64,000 bases of DNA from Sphingopyxis fribergensis (GCF_000803645.1 NZ_CP009122.1:4440501-4504500), one strand, 5' to 3'. Positions 34,935-44,207 are shown, counted from the first letter of the stretch. Numbers and translations are program-made. Notes: generated from the sequence alone by a model not told the origin.

Positions 34935-35646
34935 CTTCGCGCCCGAGGGGCCGCACATCTGGGTGGGGGACGAAGCCTGGCCGGTGCGCGTCGTGCGCCA
35001 TGCCCAGTCGCGGCGCTATCGCCTCGTTTTCGACGGCGCGCGCGGCGAACTCCGGCTCACGGTTCCACGCCGCACCAATGAGCGCGCGGCACTCAAATGG
35101 GCGAATGAACAACAGGCGTGGCTGGTCGAACAGGTCGGCAAGGCGACGTTGCCGGTGATCGTCGGTCCCGGCGCGTCGGTTCCGTTCCGCGGCATCGAGC
35201 GTCATATCGACTGGACCGCGACCGCCCCGCGCGCGATCCGGATCGACGGCGACACGCTGTACGTCGGCGGCCCCGCCGAAACTGTCGGGCGGCGCATCGA
35301 ACGCTGGCTCAAGGGGCAGGCGCTCGACCTGATGGAGCGCGAAAGCCGCGAAATTGCGGGCGCGGCTGGTCTATCGGTCGGCCGCGTTGGCGTCGGCGAT
35401 CCGCGCAGCCGCTGGGGCAGCTGCACGCACGACGGTGACCTCCGCTACAGCTGGCGGCTTGTGATGGCACCCAACCATGTTCGCCGTGCGACGGTCGCGC
35501 ATGAGGTCGCGCACCTTCGGCATATGGACCATGGTGCAGCCTTTCATGCGCTCGTCGACGAATTGCACGATGGCGACGTCGCCGCGGCGCGTGGCTGGCT
35601 GCGCCGCGAAGGGCGTTCGCTCCACCGCTACCGCTTCGCTGACTGA
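34915..35646 (+). CDS. YgjP-like zinc metallopeptidase (DUF45/M48 type)
   Basis: About 243 residues. The catalytic zinc motif is HEVAHLRHMDHG, with the third ligand expected downstream, and the family signature SRWGSCT near residue 168. DUF45 proteins (YgjP) are minimal zincin-like peptidases of unknown substrate. The start is not clear: TTG at 34915 with GGAAAACC upstream is chosen because it gives a modest overlap with the previous gene; the open frame extends far further into it without homologous-looking residues. Confidence 0.85.
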   Translation: MSNASSDFAPEGPHIWVGDEAWPVRVVRHAQSRRYRLVFDGARGELRLTVPRRTNERAALKWANEQQAWLVEQVGKATLPVIVGPGASVPFRGIERHIDWTATAPRAIRIDGDTLYVGGPAETVGRRIERWLKGQALDLMERESREIAGAAGLSVGRVGVGDPRSRWGSCTHDGDLRYSWRLVMAPNHVRRATVAHEVAHLRHMDHGAAFHALVDELHDGDVAAARGWLRREGRSLHRYRFAD

Positions 35647-37926
35647 TTAATCGTTCGCGCTATCCGAAGGCGGACGCTGTTGCTGCGACGGTCTGACGAT
35701 CGGCGGTGCAGCCTTGGGTACTGTAACGATCTTGGGCTGGCCGCCATTTTTCGGTGTCGTGTTGTTGTCGCTCGGACCGCGCCGTCCCGTCTGCTCCTCG
35801 ATCCACTGCTGATCGAGCACCGGGCCCTCGTCAGTCGGGGGGGGAGCCGGGTCTGCACCTTCGGGCGGTCGGCTGTCATAGGGCAGCTCGATCGGCATGC
35901 CATTTTCGTCGACAAACCCCTCTTCGGCCGGCTCGCCCATATAGGCCTCGCCCTCATCCTCGAGCTGCCATTCGGGCAGCACGACTTCGGTGTCGAATTG
36001 CTCGACCGGGCGCCGCGCTACCGCGACGCGCATATAGTCGGCAAAGGCCTTGGCGGGCGCACGGCCGCCCTGCAATCCGCCGACGGGCTTCGCATCGTCT
36101 CGGCCCATCCACACGCCCGTCGTGATCCCGCTCGAGAAACCGAGGAACCAGCCATCCTTGTTGCTCGTCGTCGTCCCGGTCTTGCCCGCGACGGGGCGGC
36201 CGATCTGCGCCGCCTTGCCCGTCCCGGTGTTGACCGCGGTCTGCAGCAAATCGGTGATGCCCGCGGCGACCCAATGGTCGACCAGCGTCGTCCCGCGCTC
36301 GGCGGGACGCTGATAAAGCAGCTCGCCGCTCGCGGTCGTGACCTTGGTGATGCCATAGGGCTGCACCGACACCCCGCCGCGCGACACCGCCGCAAAGGCG
36401 GCGGTCATGTCGATCACGCGCACCTCGGCACTGCCGAGCACCATCGACGGGTGGGTGTTGACCGGCGTCGTGATCCCGAACCGGCGTGCCATATTGGCGA
36501 CCGCCGAAAAGCCGACCTCGTCGCCCAGCTTTGCCGCGACGGTGTTGACCGAATAGGCAAAGGCGCTGCGCAGATCCATCGTGCCCGCGAAACGTCCCGA
36601 CGAGTTGCGCGGCGACCAGCCGTTGATCGTCACCGGCTCGTCGACGACCTGGTCGCTGACCTTATACCCCGCCTCGAGCGCCGCCATATAAACGAACAAT
36701 TTCCACGCCGACCCGGGCTGGCGCAGCGCCTGCGTCGCTCGGTTATAGTTCGACGTCACATAATCCCGGCCGCCGACCATCGCGCGCACTGCGCCGTCGC
36801 GGTCGAGCGAGACGAGCGCGCCCTGCACGCCCTTCGGCGTATCGGCCTGGATCGCTGCGGTCGCGGCGCGCTGCATGCCTAGGTCGATCGTGGTGTAAAC
36901 GTCGAGCGCTTCGCTGCCTTCGTCGATCAGCATGTCGAGCTGCGGCAGCGCCCAGTCGCTGAAATAGCGCGCGCTATTCTGCCCCGTTTCCTTCGCGAGC
37001 TGGACATTGGCGGGTTCGGCGCTGTCGGCCTGCGCCTGGGTGATGACCCCAGCGTCGACCATGACGCTTAGCACGACGCCAGCGCGGCCGAGCGCGGCCT
37101 GCGCATCAGCGGTCGGCGAATAGCGCGACGGCGCCTTGACCAGCCCCGCGACCACCGCCGCCTCGGACAGCGACATCTGGGTCGCGCTATGGCCGAAAAA
37201 GCTGTTCGACGCGGCATCGATGCCATAGCTGCCGCCGCCGAAATAGACCTTGTTCAGGTAAAGCTCGAGGATCTGGTCCTTCGAAAATTTCCACTCGAGC
37301 GCGAGCGCGAGGATCATCTCGCGCGCCTTGCGCTTGAAATCATAGCTGTTCGACAGAAAGATATTGCGCGCGAGCTGCTGCGTAATCGTCGATGCGCCCT
37401 GCAGGCGACGGCCGCTGCCACGATTCTGCAGGGCGACGGCGGCCGCACGCGCCAGCCCGACGGGGTCGACGCCGGGATGATAGCGAAAGCGGCGATCCTC
37501 GACCGCGACCATCGCGTCCTGCATCACCTGCGGCGTTTCGCGCAGCGTCAGCCAGCGGCCGTAATTCGGCCCGAGCGAGAGGAATACGGTGCCGTCGGCC
37601 GCCCGGACGCGGATCGTCTGGCCGGCGGGCGATTTCTTGAGCTCCTCGAAGCTCGGCATGCGCTGGACCGCGATGCCGACCGCCACGCCAAGCGCGACAA
37701 GCCCGACGACCGCGAGGCCGAGACCCCAGCGAAAAATCCGCCGCAGCCACACACGCCAGCGCGGTGGCTCTCCGCCGGACGTGCCGTTGCGCTTGCTGGA
37801 CGATGACGATTTATTCGACGAAGCCTGCTGTCTGTCGCGGCGCAAAGCCCGTATTCCTTCCCTCACTGCGCCCCTGATGCGTAAGCCCGGTAAGGCGGTC
37901 TCAGTCCTTGCCGGTTGACGCCTCAT
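35647..37926 (-). CDS. Penicillin-binding protein 1A (class A PBP)
   Basis: About 759 residues. Short cytoplasmic tail, one membrane anchor (LGLAVVGLVALGVAVGIAV), GT51 glycosyltransferase with EDRRFRYHPGVD and ASTITQQLARN, then transpeptidase with Ser-x-x-Lys in PGSAWKLF, SVN in YSVNTVA and KTG in AGKTGTT. It polymerises and cross-links peptidoglycan. The C-terminus (last 90 residues) is Pro/acidic and disordered. The start is ambiguous: TTG 37950, ATG 37926 or TTG 37845, the last with GAAGGAATACGGGC upstream. It follows the FAD oxidoreductase gene closely, so it may be read from the PKS operon. Confidence 0.93.
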   Translation of the reverse strand: MRRQPARTETALPGLRIRGAVREGIRALRRDRQQASSNKSSSSSKRNGTSGGEPPRWRVWLRRIFRWGLGLAVVGLVALGVAVGIAVQRMPSFEELKKSPAGQTIRVRAADGTVFLSLGPNYGRWLTLRETPQVMQDAMVAVEDRRFRYHPGVDPVGLARAAAVALQNRGSGRRLQGASTITQQLARNIFLSNSYDFKRKAREMILALALEWKFSKDQILELYLNKVYFGGGSYGIDAASNSFFGHSATQMSLSEAAVVAGLVKAPSRYSPTADAQAALGRAGVVLSVMVDAGVITQAQADSAEPANVQLAKETGQNSARYFSDWALPQLDMLIDEGSEALDVYTTIDLGMQRAATAAIQADTPKGVQGALVSLDRDGAVRAMVGGRDYVTSNYNRATQALRQPGSAWKLFVYMAALEAGYKVSDQVVDEPVTINGWSPRNSSGRFAGTMDLRSAFAYSVNTVAAKLGDEVGFSAVANMARRFGITTPVNTHPSMVLGSAEVRVIDMTAAFAAVSRGGVSVQPYGITKVTTASGELLYQRPAERGTTLVDHWVAAGITDLLQTAVNTGTGKAAQIGRPVAGKTGTTTSNKDGWFLGFSSGITTGVWMGRDDAKPVGGLQGGRAPAKAFADYMRVAVARRPVEQFDTEVVLPEWQLEDEGEAYMGEPAEEGFVDENGMPIELPYDSRPPEGADPAPPPTDEGPVLDQQWIEEQTGRRGPSDNNTTPKNGGQPKIVTVPKAAPPIVRPSQQQRPPSDSAND

Positions 37927-37959
37927 CCTGCCCGCGGTCCGTGAAGTCAAGCGCCGCGC

Positions 37960-39057
37960 TCAGCGCGGGTCGATCCGCGTCGCCTGCGATATCATTCGGA
38001 CCATCGACGGAAAAAGGGTCGCCGCAAGGGTCATGAATCGGGCGCTGCGCCGATTCTCGCCCATCCGCCAGACAAGATTGGCGAGCGCGAACGGACGCGT
38101 CATCCGCGCGGCGAGGCGCTCCTGAAAGGCGAGCGCTGCCGCATCGCCCCCGTGACGCCACGCCGTCACCGCGGCATCGGCGCTCGCGAGCGCGAGCCCC
38201 ATGCCTTCGCCGGCAAGGCTCGGGATCACCCCCGCCTGATCGCCCAGCCGGAACAGCCCCGGCGCTGTTTCGTGCGCGCGCCAGCCATAGGGAACATGCC
38301 CGATCGCATCGATGCCGCCCCCGCAGTCGATATGCGCTAGCCGCGCGCCGAGATGCGGCATCGCATCGCCGAGCGCGCGCAGCAGCGCCGCCGGATCGCC
38401 GCCGGCTTCGTCGAGCAGCGATTTATGAACCGCAAGACAGAGGTTGCCGACGCCATCCTCCTGCTGCACCAGCCCCGCATAACCGCGATCGAACAGGTGC
38501 AGTTCGACCGCGTCGCCGATCAACCGGCCGAGCGCCGGATGCGCCGGAAGCCGCAACCGCAGGCCCATCACGGGGTCGGCGCGCTGCCATGCGGCAGGCT
38601 CGCGCGGAAACCCGCGAAAGCCGTGCTTGCCCGCGGCGAGAAAGACTGCCGGCGCCACCAGCACCGCGCCATCGCGTGTCTGCACCCCGCCGCCTTCGAG
38701 CGCGGTTGCATGAACACCGCATTCGAGACCCGCGCCTGCGGCCACGGCTGCGGCTTGCAGCACGCCGTCGAGCCGGCGGCGCGACACCCCCATCGCTTCG
38801 CCGGGTAGCGCCGTTTCGCTCTGCCGTCGGCCCGCGAACAGGCGCACGCGGCGAACCGCCTGCCCGCCGAGCGCCGCGCGATCGATCCCGAGCGCGCCCA
38901 GCCGCCGCAATGTCTGCCAACTCAGGAAACCGCCGCACAGCGCATCGCCCGTTTCGCGCGCGCGTTCGAGCAGCAGCGTCTTGGCGCCCGCGCGCGCCAG
39001 TCCGATCGCCGCGGCCGACCCGGCGGGTCCGGCGCCGACGATGATCGCATCGCTCAC
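37960..39057 (-). CDS. FAD-dependent oxidoreductase of the type III PKS operon
   Basis: 365 residues, geranylgeranyl reductase/UbiH-like flavoprotein. Rossmann motif SDAIIVGAGPAGSAAAIGLA at the N-terminus with Glu in LLLER, and the second FAD motif LGDQAGVIPSLAGEGMGLAL near 290. Start GTG at 39057 overlaps the methyltransferase stop by four bases (GTGA). Third gene of a PKS-methyltransferase-flavoprotein operon like Streptomyces srsABC, where the flavoprotein hydroxylates the aromatic ring to a hydroquinone; the same role is inferred here. Confidence 0.88.
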   Translation of the reverse strand: MSDAIIVGAGPAGSAAAIGLARAGAKTLLLERARETGDALCGGFLSWQTLRRLGALGIDRAALGGQAVRRVRLFAGRRQSETALPGEAMGVSRRRLDGVLQAAAVAAGAGLECGVHATALEGGGVQTRDGAVLVAPAVFLAAGKHGFRGFPREPAAWQRADPVMGLRLRLPAHPALGRLIGDAVELHLFDRGYAGLVQQEDGVGNLCLAVHKSLLDEAGGDPAALLRALGDAMPHLGARLAHIDCGGGIDAIGHVPYGWRAHETAPGLFRLGDQAGVIPSLAGEGMGLALASADAAVTAWRHGGDAAALAFQERLAARMTRPFALANLVWRMGENRRSARFMTLAATLFPSMVRMISQATRIDPR

Positions 39058-39767
39058 CGGACGCGCTCGACGCAGAGGCGATAGGGAAAGCTGCGAAAGA
39101 TGCGGCATTCGTTCGCCGTGTCGGGCAGCGCCTTGGCCAGCATCGTCCGCCATTCGGCGCGGCGAAAGCTGCGCCCGACTGACAGCTGCCCGTCGCGACG
39201 GACGATCGGATCGACCCACGCCAGCGTGGCGAGCAGCGGATAACCAGCAAAGGGCAGGCGCTGGCGGTGGAGGTCGTTGACCAGCCAGCCGCGCGCCGCC
39301 TCGTTTTCCATGAAGCGCAGATATTCGCTGCGCTGCTCGGCGGTCATATGATGCGTCACGAGGCTGGACAGGATGACGTCCCACCCCTGTCCCGCCAGCG
39401 CGCGATAATCGCCGGTGATCAGCCGTGCCCGCGCGCCGAGCCGCATCGCCGCCACCGCCTCGCTCTTGCGATTGAGATCGACGCCGACCAGGTCGAGCGC
39501 CACCCCGCGCTTGTCGCCCCAGCGTGCGATCCGCGCGAGCATGTCGCCCGCGCCGAAGCCGACGTCGAGGATGCGCCACGGCCGGTCGCCAACGCCCCGC
39601 GCGCGCACCCGATCGAGAAAGCCCAGCGTCGGGCGCGGCGCCAGCGTCAGAGCGTTGATCCGCGAGAGATCGGCGAGTACGCGCGCATAATTTTCGGGCG
39701 AAAGCTCGGCCGCGTCCATCTCCTCGTCGCGCTCGATCGGCACACGAAGGCTGGCAAAAGGATTCAT
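39054..39767 (-). CDS. Class I SAM-dependent methyltransferase of the PKS operon
   Basis: 237 residues. The SAM-binding motif I is DVGFGAGDMLARIA near 91-104, with motif II around LDLVGVDLNRKSE and motif III VILSSLVTHHM. Located between the type III PKS and the FAD oxidoreductase genes, overlapping both by four bases. In phenolic-lipid operons the second gene methylates the alkylresorcinol or pyrone product; no metal-binding motif suggests a different substrate. The exact site of methylation is unknown. Confidence 0.88.
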   Translation of the reverse strand: MNPFASLRVPIERDEEMDAAELSPENYARVLADLSRINALTLAPRPTLGFLDRVRARGVGDRPWRILDVGFGAGDMLARIARWGDKRGVALDLVGVDLNRKSEAVAAMRLGARARLITGDYRALAGQGWDVILSSLVTHHMTAEQRSEYLRFMENEAARGWLVNDLHRQRLPFAGYPLLATLAWVDPIVRRDGQLSVGRSFRRAEWRTMLAKALPDTANECRIFRSFPYRLCVERVR

Positions 39768-40846
39768 GACGCGGTGAAGCGGATCGCTTCGGCGGCGAGC
39801 CCGGGGCCGAAGGCGATCGCGATCCCCTCGCCCGTCGCGCCGCGCGCCATCATGTCGGCGAGTACGAACAATATCGTCGCCGACGACATATTGCCGAAGC
39901 GCGCGAGCACCGCGCGGCTGTCGGCTAGCGCATCGGGCGGGACCGCCAGCGCATGCTCGACCGCATCGAGCACCGAACGGCCGCCAGCATGGATCGCGAG
40001 CAGCGGCGGCGCGCCAGCATCGCCGAACAGTTCGTGCTGGACGGTCGGATCGGCGAGCGTTTCGCGCAGCCGCCCCGGTACCTCGCCCGACAGCGTCATT
40101 TCGAACCCCTTGTCGCCGATGTCCCAGCGGATGAGCTCCTCGCTGTCGCCCAGCGCGAGGCTGCGCCCTTCGCCCAGTTCGAGTCCGTGCGCCGCCATCG
40201 ACACGATCCCCGCCGCCGCGCCGTCGCTGAACTGGAGCATCGCGAGCAGAGGTTCGGGTTCGTCGGCGAGGCTGAGGTGGAGCGTCGACAGCTCGACGCT
40301 GACTACCAGCACCACCGCGTCGCGCTCGGAGCGGACGATATGCCGCGCGGTGCGCAGCGCGGTGACCCCGGCATAACAGCCCATGAAGCCGATCAAGACG
40401 CGCTCGACAGTCGGTGCCAGCCCCAGCCGCCGCGCGAGAATCTGGTCGATCCCGGGCGCGACGAAACCGGTGCAGCTCGCGACGACGATATGCGTGACGC
40501 GCGCCGGATCGAGCGCATCGCCGAGGTTCGCAATCGCCTGCATCGCAAGGTCGGGCGCGTGCTGCGCATAAGCCGCCATGCGCGCCGACGTCGGTGGCAG
40601 GTCGGGAACGTCGTAAAATCCGCCCGCCTCGACTGGCGATCCCCCATTTTCGGTCGGCGGCAGCACCGACCAGCGATGGTCGATTCCCGACCGCGCGGTC
40701 ATCCGCGTGAAGATCGCGCGCACGCGGTCGTCGGTCAGCCGCGGCGTCGCCCAGTCGATAAAGGATACATGGATATCATGCCCCGGCACCGCGGTGGCGA
40801 GGGCGTTGAGCCGGGGGGACGGCGGGGGTGTGGTCATCGCGCACAT
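39764..40846 (-). CDS. Type III polyketide synthase
   Basis: 360 residues, chalcone-synthase fold. The catalytic triad is intact: Cys125 (VVASCTGF), His286 (LLAIHAGG) and Asn319 (ARFGNMSSA). The gatekeeper region GFMGCYAGV is also seen, with an extra Cys157 as in long-chain-accepting enzymes. Type III PKSs condense an acyl-CoA starter with malonyl-CoA to give alkylpyrones or alkylresorcinols; starter length cannot be read from sequence. ATG at 40846 (ATG 40837 is alternative). First gene of the operon, overlapping the methyltransferase by ATGA. Divergent from the DUF4402 gene 86 bases away. Confidence 0.93.
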   Translation of the reverse strand: MCAMTTPPPSPRLNALATAVPGHDIHVSFIDWATPRLTDDRVRAIFTRMTARSGIDHRWSVLPPTENGGSPVEAGGFYDVPDLPPTSARMAAYAQHAPDLAMQAIANLGDALDPARVTHIVVASCTGFVAPGIDQILARRLGLAPTVERVLIGFMGCYAGVTALRTARHIVRSERDAVVLVVSVELSTLHLSLADEPEPLLAMLQFSDGAAAGIVSMAAHGLELGEGRSLALGDSEELIRWDIGDKGFEMTLSGEVPGRLRETLADPTVQHELFGDAGAPPLLAIHAGGRSVLDAVEHALAVPPDALADSRAVLARFGNMSSATILFVLADMMARGATGEGIAIAFGPGLAAEAIRFTAS

Positions 40847-40932
40847 GTGGCCGAAAAGCGGGAAACAGGCCAGCGATTAGCGCCGCGCCGACTTTACCAC
40901 AGCTTAACCATGTCCGCGCTATCCTGATAGCT

Positions 40933-41445
40933 GTGAAATTGCGTCTTTTCCTTGGCTTCGCGCTCGCGTTCGGCGCCGCGCCCTCCGCGGGGGCGCAATG
41001 CCTGCTCTGCACGCAGGACAAGGCGGCAGGCACGACGGCGCGCAAGGCCGAAGTGCCTTTGCGCGTCGAGGTCGAAACCCAGCTCGACATGGGCCGCGTC
41101 GCGGTCGGCGCGATGGGCGGCGAGGTCGAGCTTGATCCTGCTTCGGGCGCCCGCCGCGTGCGCGGCGATGTCGTCGATCTCGGCGGTTTCGCGCTGACCG
41201 GCACCGTCACCGTGCGGGGGGAACCCGGCGCCGGAGTCCGCGTGATCCTGCCCGCAAGCGTCGATCTCGAAAGCGGCCACGGCCGGACCGCGCGCGTCAC
41301 CAGCCTCGTCACCGACCTCTCGGCTGCGCCGCGGCTAGGCGCCGACGGCCGCCTGATATTCCGCTTCGGCGGCCGGCTGCAGATCGCCGGCCTTGACGAC
41401 GGCGACTATCGCGGGCGGATTCCAGTGACCGTCGAGTATGAATAG
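40933..41445 (+). CDS. DUF4402-family exported protein
   Basis: 170 residues from GTG 40933. Signal peptide MKLRLFLGFALAFGAAPSAGA with cleavage after AGA-Q, then a short Cys pair (CLLC) and a beta-rich domain ending FRFGGRLQIAGLDDGDYRGR and VTVEYE, the closing pattern of DUF4402, a family of predicted secreted or surface proteins. No ATG is suitable; the GTG lacks a strong ribosome-binding site. It overlaps the next gene by eight bases. Confidence 0.8.
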   Translation: MKLRLFLGFALAFGAAPSAGAQCLLCTQDKAAGTTARKAEVPLRVEVETQLDMGRVAVGAMGGEVELDPASGARRVRGDVVDLGGFALTGTVTVRGEPGAGVRVILPASVDLESGHGRTARVTSLVTDLSAAPRLGADGRLIFRFGGRLQIAGLDDGDYRGRIPVTVEYE

Positions 41446-42190
41446 GCGGATGATTGCGGCGTTGGCCGTTACGCTCCTGCTCACGGGCTGTTCGGATTCG
41501 GAATATGGGCGCAAGCTCTCCCGCGCCGATGTCGAGGAACTGGCGCGGGAAATGCGTGTCACGGTCGGCGAGGTGCCGCTGGTTTTCCCGCGGGTGGCGC
41601 TGCACGGGCGCGACGAAGCGAAACCTTTCCCGGCCCCTGGCGCGAAGCTCGATCGCATCGAATTCGGTATCGGTATCGGTACTTATGGCTGGAGCGATTT
41701 CGAGTCGGAAATCCGCAAGATCTGCCCACTTCTCGCGCGCCATTGGGTGGCTTCGGTGTGCGACGATCCGGGGGCGCCGATCGAACAGGCAATGCCGATC
41801 AACAGCTTCTACCTGATGGACCGTGACGCCCTCGCACTGTTCGATAATCATGCGACCGTCGGCGGCGAGAATATGGGCGATCAGCTCCGCACCATGCGGT
41901 TCGAGGTCGGCCGCACAGAAATCCAGTGCGATCGCGAAGAACCAGCGGAGACGCGCCTCTGTAGTGCCGCAAAGCCGATCTCGCGGCAGTTGATCGCAGT
42001 GTGGACGGTGTGGGACGGCGAGCGTGAGACTGCGCCGATGATGGCCGAGCGCGAAGGCAAGGCGATCGCCGCCTTCGTCCGCTACGCCATCGCGCCCGAG
42101 GAGGATTTCGACCGGCTGCTCCCGGCGATGTGCGAACTCCAACGACCCGACGCCAAGGAAGGCCCCAACGGCGACCCCTGCAAGGTTTAG
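41438..42190 (+). CDS. Hypothetical lipoprotein
   Basis: 250 residues. Lipoprotein signal MIAALAVTLLLTGC with the acylated Cys at about 18, no known domain. It contains further Cys residues around KICPLLA, SVCDDPG, IQCDREE, RLCSAA and MCELQR that could form disulfides in the periplasm. ATG at 41438 lies inside the 3' end of the DUF4402 gene, giving an eight-base overlap and likely coupling. The 3' end overlaps the convergent yggS gene by four bases. Function unknown. Confidence 0.75.
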   Translation: MNRRMIAALAVTLLLTGCSDSEYGRKLSRADVEELAREMRVTVGEVPLVFPRVALHGRDEAKPFPAPGAKLDRIEFGIGIGTYGWSDFESEIRKICPLLARHWVASVCDDPGAPIEQAMPINSFYLMDRDALALFDNHATVGGENMGDQLRTMRFEVGRTEIQCDREEPAETRLCSAAKPISRQLIAVWTVWDGERETAPMMAEREGKAIAAFVRYAIAPEEDFDRLLPAMCELQRPDAKEGPNGDPCKV

Positions 42191-42849
42191 CCGCGGGACC
42201 CGAACAGTGCCGTTCCGACGCGCACATGCGTCGCGCCCAGCATCACCGCGGTCTCGTAATCGCCGCTCATCCCCATCGAGCGCAGCGGCAACCCGTTTCG
42301 TTCGGCGAGTTCGTCGAGTAGCGCGAAAAAGGGCGCGGGCTCGATATCGGCTGGAGGGATTGCCATCAGCCCAGCGATCGTCAACCCGGCGTCCTTCGCT
42401 TCGGCCAGCAGCGCGGGCAGGTCACGGGTCGCGCAGCCGCCCTTTTGCTCCTCGTCGCCGATATTGACCTGGACGAAAAGTTGCGGCTGCTTGCCCGCCT
42501 TCTGGCAAGCCTTCGCAATCGCCTGGACCAGCGAGCTGCGGTCGAGCGAATGGATCGCATCGAACAGCGTCACCGCTTCCTCGGCCTTGTTCGATTGCAG
42601 CTGGCCGATCAGGTGGAGCACGATATCAGACGTTTCGGAGCGGAGCTCGGGCCATTTCGCCGCGGCTTCCTGCACGCGATTCTCGCCGAAATGGCGTTGG
42701 CCCGCGGCGATCAACGGGCGGATCGCCCCCGCATCGTGCGTCTTCGACACCGCGATCAGGCAAATCTCGTCGGTCCGCCGCTGCGCACGCTTTGCCGCGT
42801 CCGCGATATGGACCTGCACATCGGCCAGCCGGTCTGCTGCTTCGCTCAT
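42187..42849 (-). CDS. YggS-family pyridoxal phosphate homeostasis protein
   Basis: 220 residues, alanine racemase-like PLP barrel without the second domain. The PLP Lys is in LIAVSKTHDAG, and the conserved HFGENRVQEA, HLIGQLQSNK and SMGMSGDYETA segments are present. YggS/PLPBP balances the cell's B6 pool and has no known catalytic reaction. ATG at 42849, with GGAAACG upstream. Divergent from a ThiE/TenI-like gene. Confidence 0.95.
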   Translation of the reverse strand: MSEAADRLADVQVHIADAAKRAQRRTDEICLIAVSKTHDAGAIRPLIAAGQRHFGENRVQEAAAKWPELRSETSDIVLHLIGQLQSNKAEEAVTLFDAIHSLDRSSLVQAIAKACQKAGKQPQLFVQVNIGDEEQKGGCATRDLPALLAEAKDAGLTIAGLMAIPPADIEPAPFFALLDELAERNGLPLRSMGMSGDYETAVMLGATHVRVGTALFGSRG

Positions 42850-42906
42850 CGTCTCGTTTCCATCCCGCGCGTTGCGTGCGCTCGCGACGCGCCTATAGAA
42901 AGGGCG

Positions 42907-43521
42907 ATGACCGGGCGCTACCCCCTGCCGAACGCATGGCTGTTCAGCGACGAGCGGATCGCGGCAGGTATCGCCGAACTCGCGGCATCGCTTCCGCCCG
43001 GCAGCGGCATCGTCCTGCGTCACGACAGCCTGCCCTCCGGCGCGCGGTGGCGGCTGCTGCGGCGCGTGATGTGCACCGCGCGCGTAAGGGGATTGACCGT
43101 GCTGCTGGCCGGACAGCCTTCCACGGCGCGCCGCTGGGGTGCGCATGGTGTCCACCTCCGCCAGCGCGACGCAAAACTGGCAGGGCAGGCGCATCGGCTC
43201 GGCCTGTTGCTGACGATGCCCGTTCACGACGCGCGCGAAGCGCGCCGCGCGAAGCGGGCGGGGGCACATGGCGTCTTCATTTCGCCGCTCCATTCGACGC
43301 GTTCGCATCCCGGTGCGCCCGCGCTCGGGTGCGCAATATGGCTGCGGCTCGCACGCGTGTCGGGCGCGCAGCCTATCGCGCTCGGCGGAATGACACCGAC
43401 GCGCGCGCGCGCTCTCAACCGCGCGAGCGGACTCACGCGCAGCTGGGCAGCGATCGATGCCTGGGAAAATGCGGCGACGAAGCGCCGGAAGCGTCAGAAG
43501 CGGAACGCGGTTCCGATATAG
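42907..43521 (+). CDS. ThiE/TenI-like thiamine phosphate synthase family protein
   Basis: 204 residues with the TIM-barrel layout of the ThiE/TenI family: GIVLRHDSLPSG, WGAHGVHLRQRD, AGAHGVFISPLHSTRSHPGA and AQPIALGGMTP. The GVFISPL-S-S/T region differs from the GPVFPT-K of ThiE and the Arg-rich front end is unusual, so it may not be a thiamine phosphate synthase. ATG 42907. The last 28 bases overlap the 3' end of the convergent gene at 43494. Confidence 0.75.
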   Translation: MTGRYPLPNAWLFSDERIAAGIAELAASLPPGSGIVLRHDSLPSGARWRLLRRVMCTARVRGLTVLLAGQPSTARRWGAHGVHLRQRDAKLAGQAHRLGLLLTMPVHDAREARRAKRAGAHGVFISPLHSTRSHPGAPALGCAIWLRLARVSGAQPIALGGMTPTRARALNRASGLTRSWAAIDAWENAATKRRKRQKRNAVPI

Positions 43522-44207
43522 ACCGCCTGACTGTCGCGGCGCGTATCGGTCAGCGGCTCGACGCGGTCGTCGCTCTTGTACCGAACGCCCGCCGTGACAT
43601 CGATATTCTTGGTCAGGCGATAGCTGCTGACGACATCGACGGCCGACGCTTCGCCGGGAGCCGTGACGCGATCGGTTGCCCCGCTCGGGTCGCTTGGGCG
43701 GTTGACCATACGCGTGGCGAAGCGCGATTTCTTTTCGACCTGTTCCGGGGCCTTCGCGACCGGCAGGTTGCGAAGGTCGGTGCCGCGCGGCAGCGCCGGC
43801 GTGACGAATTTCTCGAAGCCCACCGATGCGCCCAGATTATAGGCGACAGGGGTGATCGCGATCGGCGCGGTCCGGCCCGCGGCCAGCGCGGACGTCCGCG
43901 CGGCGCTCGATGCGTCGTCGCGGGCGCGAATCACGACGGTGATCGCGCGGTTCTTGCGGTTGTCATCGGTCAGCGCGGGGGTGAAGCTGAAGCTTCCGCG
44001 CTGTTCGGCCGACATCTTGTTATAACGTGCGATCAGCCGCTCGTCGCCCGACGCCGGGGTGAACTGGCCGAGCAAGGTTTCCGAAAGCGTCGTGTCGCGG
44101 ATGCGGTCGCTGTTCGACATCGCGGCGAGGGCTGGCGGGAGAGCAAGCGAAACCACCGCCAAAGCGGTGAGACTTCCCTTCCAAAAATGTCGCGACGTCC
44201 GCGTCAT
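43494..44207 (-). CDS. Hypothetical exported protein, outer-membrane-like C-terminus
   Basis: 237 residues from ATG 44207. Signal peptide KGSLTALAVVSLALPPALA with cleavage near ALA-AM. A Ser/Ala-rich middle part (about 60-150) is followed by short amphipathic strands (SYRLTKNIDVTAGVRYKSD and AVYIGTAFRF) and the chain ends in Phe, the usual signal for insertion into the outer membrane. The predicted beta part seems too short for a full barrel by itself. Function and family unknown. Overlaps the convergent ThiE-like gene by 28 bases. Confidence 0.7.
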   Translation of the reverse strand: MTRTSRHFWKGSLTALAVVSLALPPALAAMSNSDRIRDTTLSETLLGQFTPASGDERLIARYNKMSAEQRGSFSFTPALTDDNRKNRAITVVIRARDDASSAARTSALAAGRTAPIAITPVAYNLGASVGFEKFVTPALPRGTDLRNLPVAKAPEQVEKKSRFATRMVNRPSDPSGATDRVTAPGEASAVDVVSSYRLTKNIDVTAGVRYKSDDRVEPLTDTRRDSQAVYIGTAFRF

